Of a stretch of DNA of 64,000 nucleotides, positions 44,068 to 53,227 are shown piece by piece. The DNA is from an uncultured Lachnospiraceae bacterium. GTDB lineage: Bacteria; Bacillota; Clostridia; Lachnospirales; Lachnospiraceae. Position numbers and translations under genes: made by a program. Where the stretch lies: assembly GCA_902476265.1 (NCBI GenBank), contig CABSCP010000016.1, forward strand, positions 18,139 to 82,138, written 5' to 3'. Position 1 is the stretch's first letter. Each line of letters begins with the position of its first letter. The notes under the pieces are model-generated. The model searched no databases and was not told where the DNA came from. It worked only from the letters and a program-made list of their open reading frames with translations.

Positions 44068-46450
44068 AATCCATGGTTTTGATGCGTTCCACCAGGGACT
44101 GTTTCCTGCAAAAACGGACGCTGGCAAGGGAGAATACGGCCTGCACCACAAGCAGCGCTACGGCGAACAGGAGTATCTGCAGGAGCGGGAAACGGTAAGT
44201 CAGTGTCCCGAAAAGCCCCACCCGGGAAAACAGGGTACAGGTGAGGATGCCGGCCGGTGTGCCGATGCCTAAGGTGATCAGAAGGGTGCCGCCGATATAG
44301 AGCAGGCATTCCAGCGACAGCATTTTGGAAAGCTGCCGGCTGCTCATTCCCACGGACTGCAGGATGCCGAATTCCTGTTGGCGGGAGATCAGATTGGTGA
44401 TCAGCGTATTCACCAGATTGAGCAGGGCGAACAGGAAAATGAAGGCCAGCAGCCCGTAAATCCCGGTCATCATGGTTTTCAGAGACGGCTTCATGCTCTC
44501 CGCCATATCCCAGACGGAAAAGATGTCCACCCGGGAATCCGGTATTCGTTCAAAAAGGGCTTCCCGCAGCGCCTGGGAATCCTCCGTAACATAGAGGTTT
44601 AAAGCGCTTGTGAAATTTTTTGTTTCCGGATACAGAAGAGGAAAGACTTCTTCCGGCAGGATGAAAAACAATCCTCCGGATCCTGTCTGAATGCTGTTCA
44701 CCACACCCAGCACGGTCATCTCGCGGGAAATGCCGTTTTCCGCTTTAACGGTGACCTTGTCTCCCGTGTGCAGCTGCACGCCGTAAAACATTTTCGTCAG
44801 ATGATCGGAAGTTTCTTCCACCAGAATATAATCCCCGGTCAGAAGCTTTTCATAATCGATTTCTCCCTCCAGCAGAATCTCGGGCGTGATGAGGCGGTCA
44901 AACTGTTCTTTTGTCAGCCCGGTAATATTGATAATATCATCGGTCATAAACTCCTGGATTTTGACGGGGCAGATGCTGTAGGCACGGATATCCGTCACTT
45001 CCGGCAGCTGCTTCAGCTGCGAAACCAGTTCGGGAGTGAGGGGGTTGTGCAGCTGGATATCGGCATAATCCGTATAAGAGCCGTCCAGGGACCAGCCGAT
45101 CAGATAATCGGCTCTTTCCCCCAGATGGGCTTTCGCCAGTTCAACGGAATCAATGGAATTGCCGTAGGCGGCAATGCACATCAGCAGAATACCGGTAAAA
45201 CTCAGGGAAGCCAGCGTAAGGGCGGCTTTCTTTTGGCTGCGGGAAAAATTCATGACTGCCAGCCGGAACAAAGACAGCCTGCCGCGGGTCGGTTTTTCCG
45301 TTTTGGACGAAGACAGGGTATAAGCGGTGGCGCGCACCGCCTCAATGGCGGACACTTTTCCGGCCAGCGCAATCGGCTTGCGGGTGGAGGCCAGAAGTAC
45401 GGCCTCCGTGATCAGGACGATTACAACCGCATAGCGGAGATTGGCGTTCCAGTCCCAGCAGCCCGGCATGAGGATAGCGATCAAAAGGCCGCCGGTGCAA
45501 AGGCCGATGGGGATGGAGATGAGAGAAAGCTTTCTGCGTTCTTTTTTTACAATGTTACGAAGCTGTCTGGCCGTTGCGCCGATCACCTTTAACCTGCCGT
45601 ATTCCCGCATTTTCCCCATGACGGAAATATAAAAGATATTGTAAATGACGATGGCGCAGGCGACAGCGATAAAAAAGGCGACCGCATAGACGGAACCATC
45701 CGTTCCCAGATACAGATCTGTGAGATCGAAATAGTTGGAGGAGAAAAAGGACTTTTCTTCTTCGATTCCCATCCGGTCCAAAAAAGCGTTAATGTCAGAC
45801 TTTAAAACATCCGGTTCCAGTCCGGCAGAATCTTTCAGACGGAATTTTAAAGTGTACAGGTCGTCGGTTCCGGGGTTTGACGCTGTCAGGAAGGCATCCG
45901 ATACCAACACAAAGTAAACACGGCTGGTATTCTCGGCTTCCAGGATTCCGGTGACAGTGTATTCCTTTTCCGTGCCGTCCAGGTTCAGCAAAATCCGGTT
46001 TCCGATGTCGTTGCCAGGGAAATAGCGGTCGAGAAAAGCGCGCTCTAAAATCACTTCATCCGCAGCATTGGGATAACTGCCGGTGACCGGGGCCCAGCGC
46101 TCCAGGGCGAGCAGCTGACTGTCCACAAAAAAGGGAGAGAGTGTGGAATCCTTGTATTTGACGTAGTCGAAGGAGGATTCCAGCCCCCATTGTTCCAAAA
46201 GGCCTGTGGCCGCAAGTTCCTGCACTTTTTCCCGCGAAATTGCCGATACACCGGCCTGATACTGTCCTCTGATGCGGTTTAAAGTGCGTTTCTGAGAGGA
46301 AGAAAAATAAAACGCCATGGTGCTCATCAGACAGACCGAAAGGGAGATGGTGAGGATGACGAAAAGGTTTCTGCGCCGGTCGGATTGCAGGCTTCTTGCG
46401 GCGAGCTTTTTCACAATGCCGTTATTGTTGTTTTCCAGAGGGAATCTCAT
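44066..46450 (-). CDS. FtsX-family ABC transporter permease
   Basis: The 794-residue membrane protein has a transmembrane helix at about residues 28-48, a large extracellular domain, and a first group of three helices in the middle (FtsX domain one). A second extracellular region is followed by a C-terminal FtsX domain with three to four helices (LINLISRQQEFGILQSVGMSSRQLSKM). This is the BceB/MacB/LolE-type architecture used for antibiotic-peptide removal or lipid export. It is encoded 13 nt after its ATPase gene. The exported or detached substrate is unknown. Confidence 0.9.
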   Translation of the reverse strand: MRFPLENNNNGIVKKLAARSLQSDRRRNLFVILTISLSVCLMSTMAFYFSSSQKRTLNRIRGQYQAGVSAISREKVQELAATGLLEQWGLESSFDYVKYKDSTLSPFFVDSQLLALERWAPVTGSYPNAADEVILERAFLDRYFPGNDIGNRILLNLDGTEKEYTVTGILEAENTSRVYFVLVSDAFLTASNPGTDDLYTLKFRLKDSAGLEPDVLKSDINAFLDRMGIEEEKSFFSSNYFDLTDLYLGTDGSVYAVAFFIAVACAIVIYNIFYISVMGKMREYGRLKVIGATARQLRNIVKKERRKLSLISIPIGLCTGGLLIAILMPGCWDWNANLRYAVVIVLITEAVLLASTRKPIALAGKVSAIEAVRATAYTLSSSKTEKPTRGRLSLFRLAVMNFSRSQKKAALTLASLSFTGILLMCIAAYGNSIDSVELAKAHLGERADYLIGWSLDGSYTDYADIQLHNPLTPELVSQLKQLPEVTDIRAYSICPVKIQEFMTDDIINITGLTKEQFDRLITPEILLEGEIDYEKLLTGDYILVEETSDHLTKMFYGVQLHTGDKVTVKAENGISREMTVLGVVNSIQTGSGGLFFILPEEVFPLLYPETKNFTSALNLYVTEDSQALREALFERIPDSRVDIFSVWDMAESMKPSLKTMMTGIYGLLAFIFLFALLNLVNTLITNLISRQQEFGILQSVGMSSRQLSKMLSLECLLYIGGTLLITLGIGTPAGILTCTLFSRVGLFGTLTYRFPLLQILLFAVALLVVQAVFSLASVRFCRKQSLVERIKTMD

Positions 46451-46463
46451 AACCGTCCCTCCT

Positions 46464-47129
46464 TTACGCCGTGATCCGGCCGTCTTCGATGCGGACGATG
46501 CGGTCGGAAAGCTGGGCGATTTCAGGATTATGGGTGATCATGACGATGGTCTGGTGAAATTCCCGTCCGGTGCGCTTTAACAGCCCCAGGACGTCGGCGC
46601 TGGTACGGGAATCCAGGTTTCCGGTGGGTTCGTCGGCCAGGATGATGGCCGGTTTGGTGATCAGTGCCCGGGCGATGGCCACGCGCTGCTGTTGGCCCCC
46701 GGAGAGATTGTTGGGCATGCTGTTTAATTTATCGGTGAGTCCCAGCATTTTGACAATATCCTTAAAAAATGCGTCGTCCACGGTTTCACCGTCCAACTCC
46801 ACGGGCAGCGCGATGTTTTCCTGCACATTTAAAATGGGAACCAGGTTGTAATTCTGGAACACGAAGCCGATATTGCGCCGGCGGAAAACGGTGAGCTGTT
46901 CTTCCGACATTTGAGACAGTTCTTTGCCCCGCACGGTGACGGTGCCGGAAGTAGGGGTGTCAAGGCCTCCGCACATGTGAAGCAGGGTGGATTTGCCGGA
47001 ACCGGAAGTGCCCACTACGGCCACAAATTCTCCGGATTCCACCTGCAGGCTGACGCCGTCTAAGGCCTTTGTCTGATTCGGCTCTGTGCCGTAATATTTC
47101 TTTAAATCTTTTGTTTCTAGGATGATCAT
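46464..47129 (-). CDS. ABC transporter ATP-binding protein, MacB/LolD type
   Basis: The 221-residue ATPase has Walker A GTSGSGKST, Q-loop VFQNYNLVP, signature LSGGQQQRVAIARAL, Walker B ILADEPTGNLD and the switch His in MITHNPEIA. It energizes the FtsX-type permease encoded 13 nt downstream. The ribosome binding site (AAAGGCAGG) is modest. The 165 nt upstream carries no clear operator but could hold the promoter. Confidence 0.95.
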   Translation of the reverse strand: MIILETKDLKKYYGTEPNQTKALDGVSLQVESGEFVAVVGTSGSGKSTLLHMCGGLDTPTSGTVTVRGKELSQMSEEQLTVFRRRNIGFVFQNYNLVPILNVQENIALPVELDGETVDDAFFKDIVKMLGLTDKLNSMPNNLSGGQQQRVAIARALITKPAIILADEPTGNLDSRTSADVLGLLKRTGREFHQTIVMITHNPEIAQLSDRIVRIEDGRITA

Positions 47130-47294
47130 AGGAAAAACCTGCCTTTCGTTTTATACTGCTGCATTGTAACGATCCCCCTTTTACCGGGGCACAGATTTAT
47201 GATACCTTTAAATTGTTGCAGAATCGTCTCAAAAGGCGGCAGAATTTCTAAAGATTGGGCAGGAGAAAAAATTCATAGCAGACCCGTCAATCTT

Positions 47295-48581
47295 TTATAC
47301 ATGATACAGTACAATTTTGGTGCTGAATATGGACCGGTTGTTTTCTGTATCCATGGTTCCGTTATATTTTTGAATGGCAGTGTGAACATTTTTAAGCCCA
47401 AAACCGTGTTCTTCCTCACAGCTTGCCGGGGCCCCGGAACTGGCCGCCGGCGCCGGATTGGAGATGCGGATAAAAAGTGTGTGCGGTATATATGCAAGTT
47501 CCAAATGGATCCATCTGTTTTCCGGAGGAAGTTTCCGGCAGGCATTTATTGCATTGTCCAGAATATTTCCGAAAATGATAATGCTGTCATCAAAAGATAC
47601 CTGAATTCCTGCCGGAATAATGATTTTACTGTTTACCGGAATTCCGGCCTCCCTTATCAGGTTAATTTTTAAGGATAAAATAGCGTCTATCCCAAGATTC
47701 CCGGTTGAAATAATCTGGGAGGTATCATTGATATCCGACAGGAGTTTTTGAATATATTCCTGCATGGCGTCTGTTGGCGGAGGTGTTTGACAGCACAGGA
47801 GCAACAACGCCTGCAGATGATTTTTCATGTCATGCCGGATGCCTTTGATCTTTTCCTGTACCCCTGTCAAGTCCTGAAAGTGTTTCTCGGATAAATTTAT
47901 TTGCTGTCTGAGAAGGAGGACCTCTTCACTTTTTTGCAATAAACTGCAGAATTGCGAGTAAAGGAAAGCGGTCATGAGGTTAATGAAAAGAAAGACACAA
48001 AGAAGAGGGATTTCAAGAGAAAACAGCATGGCCGGATTATTATTTGCGCGAATAAGGAAAAAAATCAGTACGATAAAACTGGAAAAGGGAATGGCTAATA
48101 AAACCCCCAGCAATTGATCAGGGAGTGAGTGGGAATTTTTGCGGCTGAATTTTTCCAGCAATAAAAGGAAAAGCCAAAAGGTAAGGTGCATGGCGCCCAA
48201 AGTGATGTAGTAATTTATGCCGATGTATCTGAGATTGATTGCAAGACTTTTTAACAAAGCGATGGTGAGCGTGACCAGATAACCGGAAATAACGAGCTGG
48301 ATGGACGAGAACAGGATTTTCTTTTGCCGGTTCCCTTCATAAAAGGATAAAAAAATAAAGCTGAAAATCACGCTGAAAAAGGGATAGGTTCCTCCAAAGG
48401 GACTGCTCCATAAGAGAATACCGGACGAGACGGCAAGGAATAGCAGCAATATATTTTTCCGGATGCGAGGTTGTTTGAGGTCTCCGTACCGGGTTTCCAT
48501 AAAGTTTGTCAACGCGAAGAAATCCATGCCGTATAAAAAAAGATCATAACAAAACAATAAAAATACTACCATTTTCCACAC
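47295..48581 (-). CDS. Sensor histidine kinase, GHKL/NatK-AgrC type
   Basis: The 428-residue protein has five to six transmembrane helices in the first 220 residues. A kinase part follows with the phosphorylated His in IKGIRHDMKNHLQAL, N-box NILDNAINAC and G-box EEHGFGLKNVH. It belongs to the class that works with LytTR response regulators. It overlaps the regulator gene by 16 nt, so the pair is translationally coupled. The ligand may be a peptide or membrane-active compound, given the neighbouring FtsX exporter (inference). Confidence 0.92.
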   Translation of the reverse strand: MWKMVVFLLFCYDLFLYGMDFFALTNFMETRYGDLKQPRIRKNILLLFLAVSSGILLWSSPFGGTYPFFSVIFSFIFLSFYEGNRQKKILFSSIQLVISGYLVTLTIALLKSLAINLRYIGINYYITLGAMHLTFWLFLLLLEKFSRKNSHSLPDQLLGVLLAIPFSSFIVLIFFLIRANNNPAMLFSLEIPLLCVFLFINLMTAFLYSQFCSLLQKSEEVLLLRQQINLSEKHFQDLTGVQEKIKGIRHDMKNHLQALLLLCCQTPPPTDAMQEYIQKLLSDINDTSQIISTGNLGIDAILSLKINLIREAGIPVNSKIIIPAGIQVSFDDSIIIFGNILDNAINACRKLPPENRWIHLELAYIPHTLFIRISNPAPAASSGAPASCEEEHGFGLKNVHTAIQKYNGTMDTENNRSIFSTKIVLYHV

Positions 48582-49279
48582 CTTCTCTCTATAAATTTCA
48601 GATGCTCCAAACGGGCGCTTTCCCGATATTTCAGACTAACCGGAAGGGAGCTGTTATTTGATAATAATACGGATTTTTCATTGAAAGAAATGATATAATC
48701 CATATTTACGATAAAAGATGTGTGGATTTGTAAAAAGTAATTTGGATTTAACTGTTCCGTCAGTTTTTTGAACTTTCCGTAATAGCTGTCGACCCCGCCT
48801 GCAGTATAGAGTTTGATTTTTCTGTTTGCCGCTTCAAAATATATGATTTCTTTTGCGGGCACCTGATAATCGGTCGTCCCTTTTTTAAAAAAGAAATAAC
48901 TTTTTGTATCCTCCACATAGCGGATCGCATCTTTGAGCACTTCAAAAAGTTTTTCATAAGAGACCGGTTTTTCTAAAAAGCGAAACGGAAGTGTCTCAAA
49001 AATCTGATACACATATTCTTTATAGGCGGTGACAAAGATAAAAACAACATTGGAATCTGTTTGCCTCAGGATTCGTGCAGCTTCAATTCCGTTTACCGCA
49101 GGCATTTCAATATCCAGCAGGATAATGTTGTATCCGCCGTCAGGAGAATAACGTTTCAGCAATTCATGTCCGGATAAAAAGACTTCGGTTTCCACATCAT
49201 GGAAAGGCATCCGATGAATATCGGCTTCTAATTTGTGTGCGATTTCTATTTCATCATCGCAAATCGCAATTTTAAGCAT
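48566..49279 (-). CDS. LytTR-type response regulator
   Basis: The 237-residue protein has a receiver domain (ICDDE at 5-9; acceptor Asp in IILLDIEMP, about residue 57) and a LytTR DNA-binding domain from about residue 135 (IIYFEAANRKIKLYT; FLQIHTSFIVN). Such regulators bind direct repeats. GGAGGTGAC lies upstream as ribosome binding site. It is transcribed together with its kinase and divergently from the DUF4097-like lipoprotein gene. Confidence 0.93.
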   Translation of the reverse strand: MLKIAICDDEIEIAHKLEADIHRMPFHDVETEVFLSGHELLKRYSPDGGYNIILLDIEMPAVNGIEAARILRQTDSNVVFIFVTAYKEYVYQIFETLPFRFLEKPVSYEKLFEVLKDAIRYVEDTKSYFFFKKGTTDYQVPAKEIIYFEAANRKIKLYTAGGVDSYYGKFKKLTEQLNPNYFLQIHTSFIVNMDYIISFNEKSVLLSNNSSLPVSLKYRESARLEHLKFIERRCGKW

Positions 49280-49352
49280 AATGTCACCTCCTTTTCTATT
49301 ATAGCATCATCCGGTTCTTGCAGCGAATCCAAATACTTCAAAAATCGTAACG

Positions 49353-49396
49353 TTGACTACACAGGCAGCGGTTTTGGCGGTTTTTGCCTGTATGAT
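49353..49396 (+). promoter_or_regulatory. Candidate promoter with dyad before the lipoprotein gene
   Basis: TTGACT (49353-49358) and TATGAT (49391-49396) are 32 nt apart, too far for a normal promoter. Between them is an inverted repeat ACAGGCA (49361-49367) and TGCCTGT (49385-49391), 17 nt apart. It could be an operator or, in RNA, a hairpin. Confidence 0.35.
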
Positions 49397-49424
49397 TTGG
49401 GTATAAAAGCAGGAGGTGCGGGAA

Positions 49425-50045
49425 ATGAAACGAATACGTATTTTTTTATTGGCATCCGGGATTCTTTTTTTACTCAGCGGGTGCGGCATTTTTCACTTAA
49501 AGGGAACCGTTCCGGATTATGAAGAAGAAACTTATACGGTATCTGCCAAAATTGAGAATATTGTTATGCAGGAGGAGGACGTTCCGGTTCAAATTTGCAG
49601 TTCTGATCATGAAAATTTGTACCTTTCCTATTACAGTGCGGAGGATGGGAGCGAACAATATAAAATCACGGAAGAAAAAGGGACGCTGACGGTTGTAAAG
49701 GAATCGAAAAAAAACTACGGCATTTTTGTGTTTGGCGACCGGTACGCTTCGGATTCTTATAAAAAGGTAAAACTGACATTGTTTATCCCCTCCAGTTACG
49801 AGGGAGACTTATCCGTTCAAACGGCAGACGGAGATATTGTAATCGGAGAGGTATCCATAGGAAAACTGACAATCGAGACGAAAGACGGAGACATATCTTT
49901 TGAAGATACCGCAATCACACAAAGCTTGTCCTGTAGAACAAAGGACGGAAATGTAAAGGGAAAACTGGCCGGGAAAATATCGGAATACAATGTCACGACG
50001 AAGGACGGTGACATTGATCTCCGATTTGAGGAAGAGGGCGAATGA
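49425..50045 (+). CDS. DUF4097-like surface lipoprotein
   Basis: The 206-residue protein has a short signal peptide with lipobox LLSGC (Cys about 20) and a beta-rich domain with repeated turns such as TADGDIVIGEVSIG, TKDGDISFEDT and TKDGNVKGK. This pattern is typical of DUF4097/adhesin-like beta-helix proteins that accompany envelope stress systems. ATG at 49425 follows AGGAGG by 8 nt; the earlier GTG lies in the ribosome binding site. It lies between two two-component systems and is the only plus-strand gene in 44-57 kb. Confidence 0.8.
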   Translation: MKRIRIFLLASGILFLLSGCGIFHLKGTVPDYEEETYTVSAKIENIVMQEEDVPVQICSSDHENLYLSYYSAEDGSEQYKITEEKGTLTVVKESKKNYGIFVFGDRYASDSYKKVKLTLFIPSSYEGDLSVQTADGDIVIGEVSIGKLTIETKDGDISFEDTAITQSLSCRTKDGNVKGKLAGKISEYNVTTKDGDIDLRFEEEGE

Positions 50046-50060
50046 TTCGGGGGATGCTTT

Positions 50061-51143
50061 TTACAGAGGCAGGAAAATCTGGAATGCAGCCCCGTTTCCG
50101 GGTTCGGAAACCAGAAGCATATATCCGCCCTGGCGGGTGACGATTTCCCGGGCCAGATAAAGCCCCAGACCCAGTCCGTCCACGCTGCGGGTCTGACTGC
50201 CCCGGTAAAACCGTTTGAAAACAGCGGCCTGTTCTGTCTCCGGGATGCCGGGGCCGTTGTCGGCTACGGTAATTTTGACAAAAAGCTCCCATTTTTGGGC
50301 GGAAACGGAAATGCTGCCGCCGCAGGGCGTGTATTTGACGGCGTTATCCAAAAGATTACAGACGGCTTCCGCCGTCCAGCGGCGGTCGTGGGGAAAACAA
50401 AGGGAATCGGGACAATCCATGGAAAAGCGGATTTTTTTGGCTTCCATTCCGGTCAGTACGCTGTTTAGGGACTGAACCAGGGTTTCGCAGAGCGGGCAGT
50501 TTTCCTTTTGAAGAGAGATCATTCCGTTTTCCAGCCGGGAGGCTTTTAAGAGGGAACGGATCAGAAAATCCAGCTTTCCGGTCTGTTCCTGCTGCATCCG
50601 AAAAAACGCGGCCCGTTTGTCCGTAGGCAGACCGGGATCGGCCAGGGTTTCATTCAGCGCCTGCAGGGAGCCGGTTACAGAGTGGGTTTGGTGGGAGATG
50701 TCGGAAATCAGGGACTCCAGACTTTCTTTTTGCCGTGCCAGCGCCTGCCGGTTTTCATACAGCATTTCATAGAGTCTGCCGAGGTGATGGCTGATCCTGG
50801 AAAACAGGGTTTCTTCTTCCAGCGCGAGTTCCGGGGCCAGAAAATCGGAGCCGCTCAGCATTTCCTCCGATGCCGGGAGAGCCGTTTGTGAAAAATGATC
50901 CGTCATCCGGTCCAGTATGGCGCACACAGAAGCGGAGAAATCGTCCAGCTTTTGAGCGGTAAAATATAAAAAAAGGCCGCACCAGAACAGGGATGCGGCG
51001 CCAAAAAGGATTCCGGCGGCGAGGAGGAGCGGATTGCGGAAAATCAAGGACAGAGCGGCAGCAAGCAGCAGCAGTGTGGCGGCCATGCCGGACAGGATGA
51101 AAAAGAAGAGCTGCCGGACAGTCAGGGCAGATAAGGATTTCAT
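50061..51143 (-). CDS. Sensor histidine kinase, HisKA type
   Basis: The 360-residue protein has two close N-terminal transmembrane helices (about 8-30 and 35-60) with little outside, so it may sense through a partner or in the membrane. The dimerization box reads LISDISHQTHSVTGSL; the His is present but the usual KTPL after it is replaced. The N-box (EAVCNLLDNAVKYTP), G1 (DNGPGIP) and G2 (GLGLYLAREIV) are normal. It follows its regulator gene by 18 nt. It resembles kinases that control peptide-antibiotic ABC transporters. Confidence 0.9.
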   Translation of the reverse strand: MKSLSALTVRQLFFFILSGMAATLLLLAAALSLIFRNPLLLAAGILFGAASLFWCGLFLYFTAQKLDDFSASVCAILDRMTDHFSQTALPASEEMLSGSDFLAPELALEEETLFSRISHHLGRLYEMLYENRQALARQKESLESLISDISHQTHSVTGSLQALNETLADPGLPTDKRAAFFRMQQEQTGKLDFLIRSLLKASRLENGMISLQKENCPLCETLVQSLNSVLTGMEAKKIRFSMDCPDSLCFPHDRRWTAEAVCNLLDNAVKYTPCGGSISVSAQKWELFVKITVADNGPGIPETEQAAVFKRFYRGSQTRSVDGLGLGLYLAREIVTRQGGYMLLVSEPGNGAAFQIFLPL

Positions 51144-51161
51144 GAGATACCTCCCGAAAAG

Positions 51162-51854
51162 TCATAAAAGTGTTCCGGCCCCCATCCACTGATAGCCGAG
51201 TCCGTAAGAGGTACGGATATACCGATGGGCGTCGGTTTCGATTTTGCCGCGGATGCGGCTGATGACGGTGGCTGCGGCATGTTCGTCCACAAAATTTTCG
51301 TCCGTATCCCAGATGTGTTCCATAAACTGGCGCTTGGTCAGGATCCGTCCCGCGTTTTGAATCAGAAGCAGCAGCGTTTCATATTCCCGGGGCGTAAAAG
51401 AAACCGGACATCCGTTTACGGAGGCGGTCCGGGAAGAAAAATCAACGGACAAAAATCCGTCGTCATAGAGCAGCGTTTTGCTGCCGGAATCATTTTGCTG
51501 CCGCAGGATGGCGGAAATCTTCCGGCATAGCACCAGCACGGAAAAAGGTTTTGTGATATAGTCGAAAGCGCCTGCGGCATAGCCTTTGAGCATATCTGCT
51601 TCCGTATCATTTCCGGTGAGAAACAGGATACAGGTTTTGTCATCCGCAGAAAGAATATGAGGGCAGAGGGAGAGACCGCTGCCATCGGGCAGATTGACGT
51701 CCAGCACAATCAGGTCAAAATGGGCCTCCGAAACGGCCTCTCTCGCTTCCCGGCAGGAGGAGGACAGCGCAGTCTGCCAGCCTTCTTTGGAAAAATGATA
51801 TGCCAGAAGCTGGCTTAATACGGTATCGTCCTCCACAATCAGGATTTTATACAT
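51162..51854 (-). CDS. OmpR-type response regulator
   Basis: The 230-residue protein has a receiver domain (IVEDDTVLSQLL at 5-16; acceptor Asp in LIVLDVNLPDG, about residue 51; Lys in ITKPF) and a C-terminal winged helix (YETLLLLIQNAGRILTKRQF; SRIRGKIE). It pairs with the kinase downstream. It starts only 18 nt after the xpt stop, so it may be transcribed with the purine genes as well as from its own promoter. Confidence 0.94.
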   Translation of the reverse strand: MYKILIVEDDTVLSQLLAYHFSKEGWQTALSSSCREAREAVSEAHFDLIVLDVNLPDGSGLSLCPHILSADDKTCILFLTGNDTEADMLKGYAAGAFDYITKPFSVLVLCRKISAILRQQNDSGSKTLLYDDGFLSVDFSSRTASVNGCPVSFTPREYETLLLLIQNAGRILTKRQFMEHIWDTDENFVDEHAAATVISRIRGKIETDAHRYIRTSYGLGYQWMGAGTLL

Positions 51855-51872
51855 GACGGATTCCTTCCCGCA

Positions 51873-52457
51873 TCAGTCCTGTTTCCGGAATGTGATTTCA
51901 CCGGTTTTTTCGTCCATGCTTTCCACAATGGCCAGGGATTCCAGATGGATGCCTTTTTGACGGATGATGTCGCCGCCGACCTGGAAGCCTTTTTCAATGA
52001 CAACGCCGGCGCCCACCAGCGTTGCGCCGGATTTTTCCACCAGATCGGCCAGACCTTCCAGCGCTTTGCCGTTTGCCAGAAAATCGTCGATCAGCAGCAC
52101 TTTATCTTCCGGATTTAAGAATTCTTTGGAAACGATGATGTCATAAACCCGGCCATGGGTGTAGGATTCTACTTTGCTCGTATACACATCCCCGGCAATA
52201 TTTTTGGTTTTCGTTTTTTTGGCAAAAACCACGGGGACGTTAAAGGACTGGGCCACCACGCAGGCGATGCCGATACCGGAAGCCTCGATGGTCAGTATTT
52301 TGTTGATTTCATCATTGATAAAACGGCGTTTAAACTCCCGCCCGATTTCTTCAAAGAGGTGGATGTCCATCTGATGATTTAAAAAGCTGTCCACCTTCAG
52401 CACATTTCCTTCTTTGATCACACCGTCTTTGCGTATTCTTTCTTCCAGCAGCTGCAT
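51873..52457 (-). CDS. xpt: Xanthine phosphoribosyltransferase
   Basis: The 194-residue enzyme converts xanthine and PRPP to XMP, salvaging xanthine. The PRPP-binding motif is VLLIDDFLANG (about 120-130), the flexible loop AKKTKTKN binds diphosphate, and IEASGIG matches Xpt. It has a good CAGGAGGA ribosome binding site. It follows the molybdenum hydroxylase genes by 74 nt. Only a short hairpin TGTCCGC/GCGGACA (52492-52509) is in its leader; no purine riboswitch is seen. Confidence 0.96.
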   Translation of the reverse strand: MQLLEERIRKDGVIKEGNVLKVDSFLNHQMDIHLFEEIGREFKRRFINDEINKILTIEASGIGIACVVAQSFNVPVVFAKKTKTKNIAGDVYTSKVESYTHGRVYDIIVSKEFLNPEDKVLLIDDFLANGKALEGLADLVEKSGATLVGAGVVIEKGFQVGGDIIRQKGIHLESLAIVESMDEKTGEITFRKQD

Positions 52458-52531
52458 GGGATTATCCTCCTGAAAAATTCTTTTATGGTGATGTCCGCGC
52501 AGGCGGACAGTTCCGCATTATTACGTTTCTT

Positions 52532-53227
52532 CTATTCTACAGACTTCGGCGCGGCAGCGCAAGTATGAAAAGCAGTTTGTTTGCGATTCCCGGACGGAGG
52601 CTTATCCACATCTTCCAGTTCTTTTTCATCTGAAAGTGGATAAAGCAGGCAATTTTCCCGATGTCTGTGGAGAACTTTCTTTCCGCCGCAGTCTCCGGTG
52701 AGGGCGGCCAGTTCCGGGAGGAAGGTGCTGTCAAAAAAAGCCGGATTGCCCGGACGGTCCCCGTAACAGACACAGCCCAGCGGATGGGGAGATGCCAGGG
52801 CGGCCCGGATGAAGCCGATAATGCTTTCTGTTGTCAGCCAGGGCTGGTCGGCCGCAAAGAAAAAATAGAGCGGACGGGAAACGACATTGCCAGGCAGTCG
52901 GGCCGAAGCGGCAGCGATGCCCGCCCGGATGGAATAGGAAATTCCCAGCGGGCTGTCCGGGGAAAAAACGCCGGTAAGCCGCCCGCTGTCAGGAAAATCC
53001 CGGCGGGACAAAGAGGTGATGTCCGCCAGGATTTCTTCATATTGGGTGACCACATAGACAGAGCAGTCCGCTTCGCTTGACAGGGCGTCGGCAGCCAGCA
53101 GCAGCTTGTCGGTCATAAGCCTGTAGAGAGGGATGCCGTTTGGTTCATAGAAAAGCTTATTGGAACCAAAGCGCCGGCTTAACCCGGCCGCCAGCAAAAT
53201 CAGGCTGACGGCGCGCTTTTTTTTCAT
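52532..53227 (-). CDS. MocA-like molybdopterin nucleotidyltransferase
   Basis: The 231-residue protein has the nucleotidyltransferase motif LAAGLSRRFGSNK (12-24), a metal-binding aspartate region near YFFFAADQPW, and CYGDRPGNPAFF. MocA attaches CMP to molybdenum cofactor for xanthine-dehydrogenase-type enzymes, which fits its position 4 nt overlapping the large hydroxylase subunit. The C-terminal part is a bit shorter and more variable than in E. coli MocA. The last 20 residues may be unimportant. Confidence 0.85.
   Translation of the reverse strand: MKKKRAVSLILLAAGLSRRFGSNKLFYEPNGIPLYRLMTDKLLLAADALSSEADCSVYVVTQYEEILADITSLSRRDFPDSGRLTGVFSPDSPLGISYSIRAGIAAASARLPGNVVSRPLYFFFAADQPWLTTESIIGFIRAALASPHPLGCVCYGDRPGNPAFFDSTFLPELAALTGDCGGKKVLHRHRENCLLYPLSDEKELEDVDKPPSGNRKQTAFHTCAAAPKSVE

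Noticed and set aside
52458..52531. Purine riboswitch before xpt
   Set aside because: Only 74 nt; the conserved loop-loop sequences of the purine riboswitch are absent and only a 7-bp hairpin is seen.
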